The notes under the pieces are model-generated. The model was not told the DNA's origin, ran no database searches, and worked only from the letters and a program-made list of their open reading frames with translations. The translations under genes were made by a program, and so were the position numbers. From assembly GCA_022774485.1 (NCBI GenBank), contig JALFLX010000084.1, positions 1 through 13,601 of the forward strand: 13,601 nt of DNA, read 5' to 3'. Below, piece after piece: positions 7,320-13,601 of this stretch; the stretch's first letter is position 1; each line of letters starts with the position of its first letter. This stretch comes from Bacilli bacterium. GTDB taxonomy: Bacteria > Bacillota_I > Bacilli_A > RFN20 > CAG-288.

Positions 7320-7348
7320 TTGAGTAAAACTAATAATTATTTTATAAT
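7320..7348 (+). promoter_or_regulatory. Sigma-A type promoter of the second importer operon
   Basis: TTGAGT (7320-7325) and TATAAT (7343-7348) are separated by exactly 17 bp in an AT-rich stretch. The start point would be near 7355, leaving a leader of about 80 bases before the ATPase gene. This is the best promoter match in the window. Confidence 0.85.
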
Positions 7349-7355
7349 TAAGAAC

Positions 7356-7415
7356 GAACTTTGGGTGTTCCTGAAGTGACTTTGATGCGCTAATTCTTTC
7401 GGCGCCATTCACTTC
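7356..7415 (+). ncRNA. Structured 5' leader of the importer operon (candidate regulatory RNA)
   Basis: Two hairpins can be drawn by eye. The first is small: GAAC (7356-7359) with GTTC (7367-7370). The second is longer: GAAGTGA (7373-7379) with TCACTTC (7409-7415), then after an asymmetric bulge ATGCGC (7385-7390) with GCGC plus AT (7402-7408, one bulged C), closing an 11-base loop. The stem ends eight bases before the GGAAAGG ribosome binding site (7423-7429), which stays free in this fold. It matches no riboswitch class I recognise. It could be an unknown element or only an mRNA-stabilising structure. Confidence 0.4.
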
Positions 7416-7436
7416 GTACCATGGAAAGGTGAACTT

Positions 7437-8882
7437 ATGGAGATTACACTGAAGCACTTGACGAAGGCATTCCCCGGCGATGCCAAAAAGAACATGCCGG
7501 ATACCATCGCTGTCAACGACCTTAACATTCAGGTCAAAGATGGTGAACTTATCGGATTATTAGGACCTTCTGGATGTGGAAAATCCACGACTCTGTACAT
7601 GATCGCTGGTCTGAAACAGCCTACTGATGGCGAAATCTGGTTCGGCGATGAGGAGGTCACTCATCTCTCCCCGGAGAAGAGAGGTATCGGCTTAGTTTTC
7701 CAAAACTACGCTCTTTATCCTCACCTCACTGTCTACGATAATGTCGCATTCCCGCTTACAAACTTAAAAGTTCTCACAGAGGAAAAATGCCACAAATTGA
7801 TCGCAGTCCGTCATAAGAGAGAGCTCTTATCTCACGCGGAGGAGATTGTCGACATCATCAAGCACGCTTTATACAAAAATAAAATCTCCAAAGAACTTGC
7901 AATTCAAAAATTGATCGCAAAATTTAAGACGATCACTTCTATCGCCTCTTATCTTTTCAAGCTGAAACTGCACACTGCAAAAGATCTTCAGGCGACAGTC
8001 GATAAAGAGATCGAATCCTTAAACGCTCAGGAACAGAAGATTCTTGACTCTCTTGCCAAGAAGAATAAGAAAGTCGATGAGGAAGGCTTCCTCCTCGATG
8101 AGAATGGTCAGAGGATTCAAGTGAAGAGAACTCTCCGCAAAGATGAAATCGACGCTCTTGTCCAAGAGGCTTCTCGACTTGTTATGATCTCAGAATACCT
8201 CGCGAGAAAACCCTCTGAACTCTCTGGCGGTCAGCAGCAGCGTGTTGCAATCGCAAGAGCCTTAGTTAAGAAACCGAAAGTTCTCTTGTTAGATGAACCT
8301 CTTTCTAACTTAGATGCCCGTTTGAGAATTCAAACTCGTGAAGAGATCAGAAGAATTCAACAGGAGACAAAGATCACAACTGTCTTCGTCACTCACGACC
8401 AGGACGAAGCGATGTCTATCTGCGATGACATCGTCGTCATGAAAGATGGTGTCGAGATGCAGAAAGATCATCCGCAGGCCATGTATGACAACCCGAAGAA
8501 TCTCTTCGTCGCGAAGTTCTTAGGTGTTCCTCCAATCAACGTTTTTGAAGGTAAAATCAAAGATCACAAAGTCTATTTAGGAACGGAGTGCATCCTTGAG
8601 AGTGAGAAACTCACCGAGGATAAAGACATCTATGTCGCAATTCGTCCGGAAGGCTTCTTACCTGCCAACGGAAAGAATGTCTTCACCATCAACGTGAAAG
8701 AAATCATCACCCAAGGTAGAGATAAATCCTTAATCGCTGAACACGGCTCTATGACTGGAGAACAGGTCAAAGTCATCATCGACAGCGATGTCAAGGTTGA
8801 TGTCGGTCCGTTCGCTCTCTCTCTCCGTCTGAACAAGGTCTTCTTGTTCGACCATGAAAGCGAAGAAAGAATTGAATTCTGA
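7437..8882 (+). CDS. ABC importer ATPase, MalK/UgpC-like, with ~120-residue insert
   Basis: Cytoplasmic ATPase that powers the importer encoded downstream; 481 residues against about 370 for ordinary MalK-type proteins. Visible: Walker A GPSGCGKST (43-51), Q-loop VFQNYALYPHLTVYDNVAFPL (87-107), signature LSGGQQQR (262-269), Walker B LLLDEP (283-288), D-loop SNLDA, switch His320 in VFVTHD, and a C-terminal TOBE-like regulatory region from about 360. The extra length lies in the helical subdomain between NLKVLTEE and KDEIDALVQEASRLV, about residues 114-235. It is Lys/Glu-rich and looks helical. Mycoplasma homologues such as MG187 are also oversized (recalled, not checked). GGAAAGG lies eight bases before the ATG. 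The stop overlaps the next start (TGATG). All catalytic motifs are intact. Confidence 0.95.
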   Translation: MEITLKHLTKAFPGDAKKNMPDTIAVNDLNIQVKDGELIGLLGPSGCGKSTTLYMIAGLKQPTDGEIWFGDEEVTHLSPEKRGIGLVFQNYALYPHLTVYDNVAFPLTNLKVLTEEKCHKLIAVRHKRELLSHAEEIVDIIKHALYKNKISKELAIQKLIAKFKTITSIASYLFKLKLHTAKDLQATVDKEIESLNAQEQKILDSLAKKNKKVDEEGFLLDENGQRIQVKRTLRKDEIDALVQEASRLVMISEYLARKPSELSGGQQQRVAIARALVKKPKVLLLDEPLSNLDARLRIQTREEIRRIQQETKITTVFVTHDQDEAMSICDDIVVMKDGVEMQKDHPQAMYDNPKNLFVAKFLGVPPINVFEGKIKDHKVYLGTECILESEKLTEDKDIYVAIRPEGFLPANGKNVFTINVKEIITQGRDKSLIAEHGSMTGEQVKVIIDSDVKVDVGPFALSLRLNKVFLFDHESEERIEF

Positions 8883-9823
8883 TGGAAAGCAAGAATAACT
8901 GGAAAGCGTGGCTCTATCTATCTCCAGTCTTGATCCTGATGGCGGTGTTCACTTTCTATCCGATCATCAACACCATCGGCATCTCTTTCTTAAAAAACTA
9001 CAACACCTTGACTGGCGCAAACGATGGATTCACCTTTGATAACTATTTAGAAATTCTGATGTTGAAGCCTTCCTTTGAGACCGCAGGAGGCTTCGTGATC
9101 TACGACGAGGTCTTCTTAAAAGAGGCGCTTCCTAACACACTGCTCATCACCTTTGTCACTGTCCCCCTCTCAATCTTCTTAGCCTTAGCAATCGCCATTG
9201 TCTTAAATTCAATCAAATTCCTTAAAAAAATCTTCCAGACCATCTTCTTCATGCCCTATGTCACTAACGCCATCGCAATCGGTATGGTCTTCTCCGTTCT
9301 CTTTGATAACCATGGTCTGATCAACTTCATCTTCAATTCAAATGTCAAATGGCTGTTCCCGGAAAACGGCGTACTCCCCAACTACTGGACAGCATTCTTC
9401 GTCCTCTGTGTCTACATCGTCTGGCACTCCTTGCCCTATAAGATTTTGATCTTTGTCGGCGGCTTACAGAACATCGATGGACAGTATTACGATGCTGCCA
9501 AGATCGATGGCGCATCCCGCTTCAAGATGGTGAGAAAAGTCACAGTTCCTCTTCTCTCCCCGCAGATCCTCTACATCTTCATCACTTCTCTCATCGGCGG
9601 ATTTAAAGAATACACTTCTGTCGTCGCGTTGTTCGGAACAACGGGCGGACAGTTCCAAGGCGGATTTGGCACGATGAAAACAGTCGCCTACTACATCTAC
9701 GATTACATCGACAATCCGACCGGCCTCCAATTTGCAGCTGCCGGCGCCGTCCTCTTGCTCATTATCATCATGTTCTTCACCGCGCTGCAGAAAATCGTAT
9801 CAAAGAAGAGGGTTCATTACTGA
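8882..9823 (+). CDS. ABC importer permease, MalF-like
   Basis: Channel-forming permease of the second CUT1-type importer, 313 residues. TM1 is near residues 10-31 (WLYLSPVLILMAVFTFYPII). A polar stretch follows, then further hydrophobic segments and the EAA loop YYDAAKIDGASRFKMVRKVT, continuing VPLLSPQ, which should contact the ATPase. The C-terminus is basic (IVSKKRVHY). It is clearly paralogous to the truncated permease at 1-567, sharing FMPYVTN, SLPYKILIF and SPQILYI. Translation starts one base inside the ATPase stop codon (TGATG), and the stop overlaps the next gene in the same way, so all three should be made in matched amounts. The upstream Shine-Dalgarno is weak, consistent with coupling. 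Confidence 0.95.
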   Translation: MESKNNWKAWLYLSPVLILMAVFTFYPIINTIGISFLKNYNTLTGANDGFTFDNYLEILMLKPSFETAGGFVIYDEVFLKEALPNTLLITFVTVPLSIFLALAIAIVLNSIKFLKKIFQTIFFMPYVTNAIAIGMVFSVLFDNHGLINFIFNSNVKWLFPENGVLPNYWTAFFVLCVYIVWHSLPYKILIFVGGLQNIDGQYYDAAKIDGASRFKMVRKVTVPLLSPQILYIFITSLIGGFKEYTSVVALFGTTGGQFQGGFGTMKTVAYYIYDYIDNPTGLQFAAAGAVLLLIIIMFFTALQKIVSKKRVHY

Positions 9824-11361
9824 TGAAAAACGATAACGAAAAGAAATATTTTTCCGAGTCATCTCTCTTAATCGAGAAGATGGAAAAGGGAACTCCTCTC
9901 AAGAAGGAAATACCTCTAGACAATTACTCGGAATCCAATGGTCTCACGAAGAAAGTGACCGAAGGCACTCCGCTTCAGAGCATCATCCAAGAAGAAGATA
10001 AGAATTATTCAGAATCCGCGAAGTTCTTAAATGACCTTTACAAAGAAAAAGAAGTTCAGGACACCAAAGATTATTCAGACTCTGCTGACTTCATCTATGG
10101 CCTGATGGCAGAGAAACACACCGCTGGACTTTCTAAAGATCAAGATACGCTTCCTGAGCACAGAGAAAAATCTCAAGGCACTGTCTTGTTAAACCGTAAA
10201 AACAGCGTCTCTGACAAACAGTATTCCGACTCCAGCAAGTTCATCGACAACGCGAAGAGAGAAGATTCTGAACTCTTCGATGAGACCGGAACACTCCCGC
10301 TCCCGAGCCAAAAAGAACGCGATGCTATCATCCGTGAGAGAGATCTCAAAAGAAAAGCCCTTTTAGGAAAGGAGGCGAGCACGGCTCAATCCTTTCGCGA
10401 AAAGCAGCCTGAGCGCCCGTTAATCTCCGACACGAGAGGATTGACACTTGTCATCAAAAGCGAAGGACAATCCACTAAGACCAAACAGAGAATCTCCACT
10501 GTCAACCACATCTTCTCCTTGATTCTCTCCTACCTCTTCTTGCTTGTCGTCGCCCTGTTGTTCATCTTCCCGTTCTACTGGATGATCATCACCTCCTTTA
10601 AATCCGGTGATGAAATCCGCGGATACTTACCTGGTTTAGAAGGAGTTCAGACCTTCTGGCCGATCAACTTCGTCAACAACTACGCCACCTTGAACCAGAG
10701 ATTCGACTTCGGCACCTATGTCACCAACACGTTAATTGTCGGTCTCTTCTCCACAATCGGTACTCTCTTCACCTGTATCTTCGCCGCTTTCGCCTTTGCA
10801 AGACTTCAGTTCAAAGGAAAGAATCTCATCTTCGCCTTACTTCTCTCCACCATGATGATTCCTGGCGAGATGATGGTCGTCACAAACTATGTCACTGTCT
10901 CGAACTTAGGATGGACAAACGGCACGAGAGCTGGCGCCTATATCGCCATGATTGTCCCTTTCATGGTCTCTGTCTTCTACATCTATTTGTTGAGACAGAA
11001 CTTCATGCAGATTCCAAACGAGCTTTACCTCGCTGCGAAAGTCGATGGAAAGAGCGATTGGCAGTATCTGTGGAAAGTCATGGTCCCGCTTGCGATGCCT
11101 TCACTTGTCACCATCTTCATCCTCAAGCTCATGGGATCTTGGAACTCTTACATCTGGCCGAACTTAGTCGCCGGTGGCCACGATGAATTCAAACTCGTCT
11201 CCAACGGTTTAAGAGATTCGTTCCAGACCGGTACAAACTTCGATGAATACGGACGTCAGATGGCTGCGGTTGTCTGCGTCACTGTCCCGCTCCTCCTCGT
11301 CTTCATCTGTTTCAGAAAATATATCATGCGCGGTGTCTCTCGCGCCGGTATCAAAGGTTGA
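9823..11361 (+). CDS. ABC importer permease, MalG-like, with repeat-bearing N-terminal extension
   Basis: Second permease of the importer, 512 residues; typical MalG proteins are near 280-330. The permease part begins at about residue 226 (TM1 229-250), with MMIPGEMMVVTNY (344-356) and EAA loop ELYLAAKVDGKSDWQYLWKV (400-419). It ends KYIMRGVSRAGIKG, as in the paralogue at 570-1547. The first ~225 residues are hydrophilic, lack a signal peptide and must be cytoplasmic. They carry five copies of an aromatic-S-[E/D]-S motif: FSES (10-13), YSES (35-38 and 62-65), YSDS (84-87 and 134-137), mostly followed by a hydrophobic pair such as FL or FI. GTPL or TLP motifs accompany most copies. GAGGG (9808-9812) lies ten bases before the ATG, which overlaps the previous stop. 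The frame is continuous with no sign of frameshift. Confidence 0.94.
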   Translation: MKNDNEKKYFSESSLLIEKMEKGTPLKKEIPLDNYSESNGLTKKVTEGTPLQSIIQEEDKNYSESAKFLNDLYKEKEVQDTKDYSDSADFIYGLMAEKHTAGLSKDQDTLPEHREKSQGTVLLNRKNSVSDKQYSDSSKFIDNAKREDSELFDETGTLPLPSQKERDAIIRERDLKRKALLGKEASTAQSFREKQPERPLISDTRGLTLVIKSEGQSTKTKQRISTVNHIFSLILSYLFLLVVALLFIFPFYWMIITSFKSGDEIRGYLPGLEGVQTFWPINFVNNYATLNQRFDFGTYVTNTLIVGLFSTIGTLFTCIFAAFAFARLQFKGKNLIFALLLSTMMIPGEMMVVTNYVTVSNLGWTNGTRAGAYIAMIVPFMVSVFYIYLLRQNFMQIPNELYLAAKVDGKSDWQYLWKVMVPLAMPSLVTIFILKLMGSWNSYIWPNLVAGGHDEFKLVSNGLRDSFQTGTNFDEYGRQMAAVVCVTVPLLLVFICFRKYIMRGVSRAGIKG

Positions 11362-11398
11362 TGTTCATAATAGTTAAAGGAGTATAGAAAAAACGCTT

Positions 11399-12907
11399 AT
11401 GAAAAACAAAATCCTCAAAGCCTCTCTTCTGTTCTTAGGTTCGCTCTCCCTTGTCGCCTGCGGCGGAAACCCTGGTTCCTCTGAAGGAGGAGATGGTGGT
11501 AAAACAGAACCATCTAACGTTTCTAAAGACAAGACCATCTCGTTCTGGCACTGCATCGGCCACGACAAGATGAGAAACCTCAACCGCATCATCACCGCCT
11601 TCAACGAAGCTCATAAGGACACGGATGGTTATCAGATTGTCCCTGAGAAGCTCTCCGGTTCCTATGACGATCTTCACGACGCGGTCAAGACCAAACTCCA
11701 AGCTGGTTTTGTCCCCTCTATCACCATGGGTTATCCCGATTCCTTCTCCGAATACATGGGAACTGGCGGTGTTGAAAAATCTAAAATCTTAAATCTCGAC
11801 TCTTTCATCAACAACGACGCTGATTTCCACCCTGAGACCTTTGTCGATATGTATTATCAGGAAGGTAAAGGCTATCAGTATGAAGGCACCTGGTCTGTCC
11901 CGCTTTACAAGTCCACCGAAGCCATGTACATCAATAAAGAGATGTTCCAGTCTACGACTTTCTACAAAGAGCACAAAAATGACACTCATGGCTCTTATGG
12001 AGCAGTCATCGGTGATCCCTCTACTTGGGATTGGGATACTTTGACCTATGTCGCCTCTCAAGTTCAGGCGGAAAAAGGAACAGCAGCTGGTTCTGACTTC
12101 CACGCCTTAGGTTATGACTCTGATGCGAACTTATTCATCTCTCAGATGGCTCAGAGAAATATCTCTTATACCTCCGCAACTGGCACCGGTGAAGAGCATT
12201 TCAAATTCGTCGATACCAAAGGTACTCCAAACGCTGATTTAGTCGCCTTTGGCGCAGAGTTGATGGATCTTATCAACAGCGGTGCTTTGGCAACTCAAGG
12301 CTCCTACGGCTCCTATTCCTCTGACCTCTTCTTAAAGAAGAAAGCAATGATCACCATCGGTTCCACCGGCGGCTCTGCCTACAACGATCCGAAGGGTTCT
12401 ACTACTAGCGATTTCACCTGTTCCCTTTATGCAGTTCCTGCCTATCAGGGAAAGAATAACGCCAAATACATCATGCAAGGTCCTTCTCTCTGCTTCTTCG
12501 ATACCAAAGATCCCGCCAAAGAAGCTGCCGCTTGGGAGTTCTATTCTAAATTTGTCTCCGATCCGGAACTCAATGCTGCCTTAGCGCTTGAAAACTCCTA
12601 TGACCCTGTCAGAAAAGCTTCTTATGAGACCGATAATTATAAGAATTGGACCGCTCAAGGAAAAACCGAAGATGGTAAGGATGACGAAGAAAAAGAGCTC
12701 GCGTATCGTATCCCTGCGTTAACTGCTACCATCAAAGATAATTACATCACTTCTCCTGTCTTTGTCGGCTCCTCGAAAGCGAGAACAGAGATCGGAAAGG
12801 TTCTTTCTTACGCTCAAAGCTTCAAGGGTTCCTCTAGCGACAAAGTCTCTAGCGCCTTAATCAAAGCTTGGACTGAATGCATCAACTACATCAGATCTGC
12901 CAAGTAA
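11399..12907 (+). CDS. ABC importer solute-binding lipoprotein
   Basis: Lipid-anchored substrate receptor of the second importer, 502 residues. The signal peptide is clear: basic start MKNKILK, a hydrophobic core, lipobox LVAC with Cys21, then a Gly/Ser-rich linker. FWHCIGHDKMRNLNRIITAF (about 50-69) and SGSYDDLHDAVKTKL fit the N-terminal lobe of family 1 binding proteins, and PVFVGSSKARTEIGKVL matches the C-terminus of the paralogue at 1597-3165. The nearest Shine-Dalgarno, AAAGGAG (11376-11382), is 16 bases from the ATG, unusually far, with no better in-frame start between. It sits between the permeases and a nuclease lipoprotein. Homology suggests a sugar-type ligand; the neighbourhood suggests nucleic-acid breakdown products. 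The sequence does not decide between them. Confidence 0.93.
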   Translation: MKNKILKASLLFLGSLSLVACGGNPGSSEGGDGGKTEPSNVSKDKTISFWHCIGHDKMRNLNRIITAFNEAHKDTDGYQIVPEKLSGSYDDLHDAVKTKLQAGFVPSITMGYPDSFSEYMGTGGVEKSKILNLDSFINNDADFHPETFVDMYYQEGKGYQYEGTWSVPLYKSTEAMYINKEMFQSTTFYKEHKNDTHGSYGAVIGDPSTWDWDTLTYVASQVQAEKGTAAGSDFHALGYDSDANLFISQMAQRNISYTSATGTGEEHFKFVDTKGTPNADLVAFGAELMDLINSGALATQGSYGSYSSDLFLKKKAMITIGSTGGSAYNDPKGSTTSDFTCSLYAVPAYQGKNNAKYIMQGPSLCFFDTKDPAKEAAAWEFYSKFVSDPELNAALALENSYDPVRKASYETDNYKNWTAQGKTEDGKDDEEKELAYRIPALTATIKDNYITSPVFVGSSKARTEIGKVLSYAQSFKGSSSDKVSSALIKAWTECINYIRSAK

Positions 12908-12924
12908 AACGGAGAATAGAAAAC

Positions 12925-13601
12925 ATGAAAAAGAAAGTGATTCTTCCGCTTCTTAGCATCCTCTTCTTAGCTTCCTGTGGTCAACCCTCAGAAGCTCCTA
13001 TCACCGAACCTCAAAAAACAGAACCAGTCGAGACTGCTCCTGCCACAGAACCGATTGAAGACTTCGACATTGTCGGTCAGACCAAAATCAACCTCGACGA
13101 CGACCTCTTTGAAAAGGTTATGAAGAAAAAAGGATCCACCGACTTCGCAGAAGACTGCTGCGATATGAATGTCGATGGTGTTGAGCGAATGCTCACCACA
13201 TCCGACTATCCTGTCGGCGGTGAGAAAGAAGTCTTCACCAACTATGTCGATGGCGACACCACTTCCTTCACCTCCTATAACGGCCTTTACACCGTCAAAG
13301 TTCGTTATTTAGCAGTCGATACTCCGGAATCCACCTCTGAGATTGAAGAGTGGGGTAAATCTGCTTCTAACTTCAACAAAGAGAAATTAAAGAGCGCGAA
13401 GCACGTCATCGTTCAGTCTGCTGGCTGCGCCAAGACTGGCAAAGTCGCTGTTGCTGATTTAGACGGCTATCAGAGAACCTTAGCTTATGTCTGGTATACC
13501 GATAAGGAAAACCCGACCAAAGATGACTTCAGAAACTTAAACCTCGAACTTGTCTATGAAGGATTCTCTATCTTCTCTGGCTCTCGCGAAGAGATGGAGG
13601 A
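12925..13601 (+). CDS. Lipoprotein nuclease, staphylococcal nuclease (SNase) family (3' end outside window)
   Basis: The first 225 residues are present and open to the window edge. A signal peptide with lipobox LASC (Cys18) is followed by a Pro/Glu/Thr-rich linker, so the enzyme should sit on the outer face of the membrane. The SNase fold is recognisable by YVDGDTTSF (107-115), VRYLAVDTPES (126-136), EWGKSASNF (142-150), DGYQRTLAYVWY (180-191) and LNLELVYEGFS (204-214). By comparison with staphylococcal nuclease, metal ligands D111 and D132 and catalytic R127, E135 and R184 are all present, so an active Ca2+-dependent nuclease cutting DNA and RNA is expected. GGAGAA (11 bases before the ATG, 12911-12916) is its ribosome binding site. 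It starts 17 bases after the binding-protein stop, apparently in the same operon. Confidence 0.9.
   Translation, partial: MKKKVILPLLSILFLASCGQPSEAPITEPQKTEPVETAPATEPIEDFDIVGQTKINLDDDLFEKVMKKKGSTDFAEDCCDMNVDGVERMLTTSDYPVGGEKEVFTNYVDGDTTSFTSYNGLYTVKVRYLAVDTPESTSEIEEWGKSASNFNKEKLKSAKHVIVQSAGCAKTGKVAVADLDGYQRTLAYVWYTDKENPTKDDFRNLNLELVYEGFSIFSGSREEME

Noticed and set aside
7385..7393. Minimal open frame ATG CGC TAA in the importer leader, and ATG GAA AGG TGA at 7421-7432
   Set aside because: Two- and three-codon frames occur often by chance, and neither ATG has its own Shine-Dalgarno sequence. The second lies over the ribosome binding site of the ATPase gene.
9823..10500. The long permease N-terminus as a separate upstream gene fused by sequencing error
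   Set aside because: The frame is continuous, there is no internal stop or ribosome binding site before TM1, the start overlaps the previous stop in the same TGATG manner as the other permease, and codon usage is the same on both sides.
1..13601. Mycoplasma genetic code (TGA as Trp)
   Set aside because: Permease and other frames end at TGA exactly where family alignments end and the next gene starts, and conserved Trp residues are TGG.
1..13601. CRISPR arrays, tRNA or rRNA genes, insertion sequences
   Set aside because: No regularly spaced repeat array, cloverleaf-like sequence, rRNA-like stretch or transposase frame was seen on either strand. The only long exact DNA repeat noticed is the 43-bp pair.

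Overview
The window reads as chromosomal DNA from an AT-leaning, low-GC Gram-positive relative of the Mollicutes, probably an uncultured gut-type Bacilli lineage. This placement is an inference. TGA ends most of the genes and Trp is written TGG, so the standard bacterial code (table 11) applies and not the mycoplasma code. Secreted proteins carry lipobox signal peptides, and the transporter genes resemble mycoplasma ones in architecture.

Region 1 (1-3650) is the tail of a CUT1-type ABC importer operon. It holds a 5'-truncated MalF-like permease, a MalG-like permease, a lipoprotein solute-binding protein and a small zinc-ribbon membrane protein, closed by a strong UUCG-loop terminator.

Region 2 (3667-5029) is a cassette-like unit. 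One gene fuses an AAA ATPase to a PD-(D/E)XK nuclease-like C-terminus (AAA_14/DUF4143 type). It sits between two identical 43-bp copies of a palindromic repeat, and the gene's promoter overlaps the first copy.

Region 3 (5084-7290) holds two overlapping genes for paralogous RDD-family membrane proteins with large extracytoplasmic loops. The first appears to be translated from a leaderless mRNA.

Region 4 (7320-13601, running off the end) is a second ABC importer operon with a consensus promoter and a structured 5' leader. Its genes are a MalK-like ATPase with an insert of about 120 residues, a MalF-like permease, a MalG-like permease with a roughly 225-residue cytoplasmic N-terminus carrying five YS[E/D]S repeats, a lipoprotein solute-binding protein, and a lipoprotein of the staphylococcal nuclease family. 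The content matches the nuclease plus ABC transporter clusters of mycoplasmas (MG185-MG189 in M. genitalium, recalled from memory). A plausible reading is that the surface nuclease degrades environmental nucleic acid and the importer takes up the products; a sugar importer beside an unrelated nuclease is the alternative.

The two most unusual items are the repeat-flanked ATPase-nuclease and the modified importer with its nuclease.
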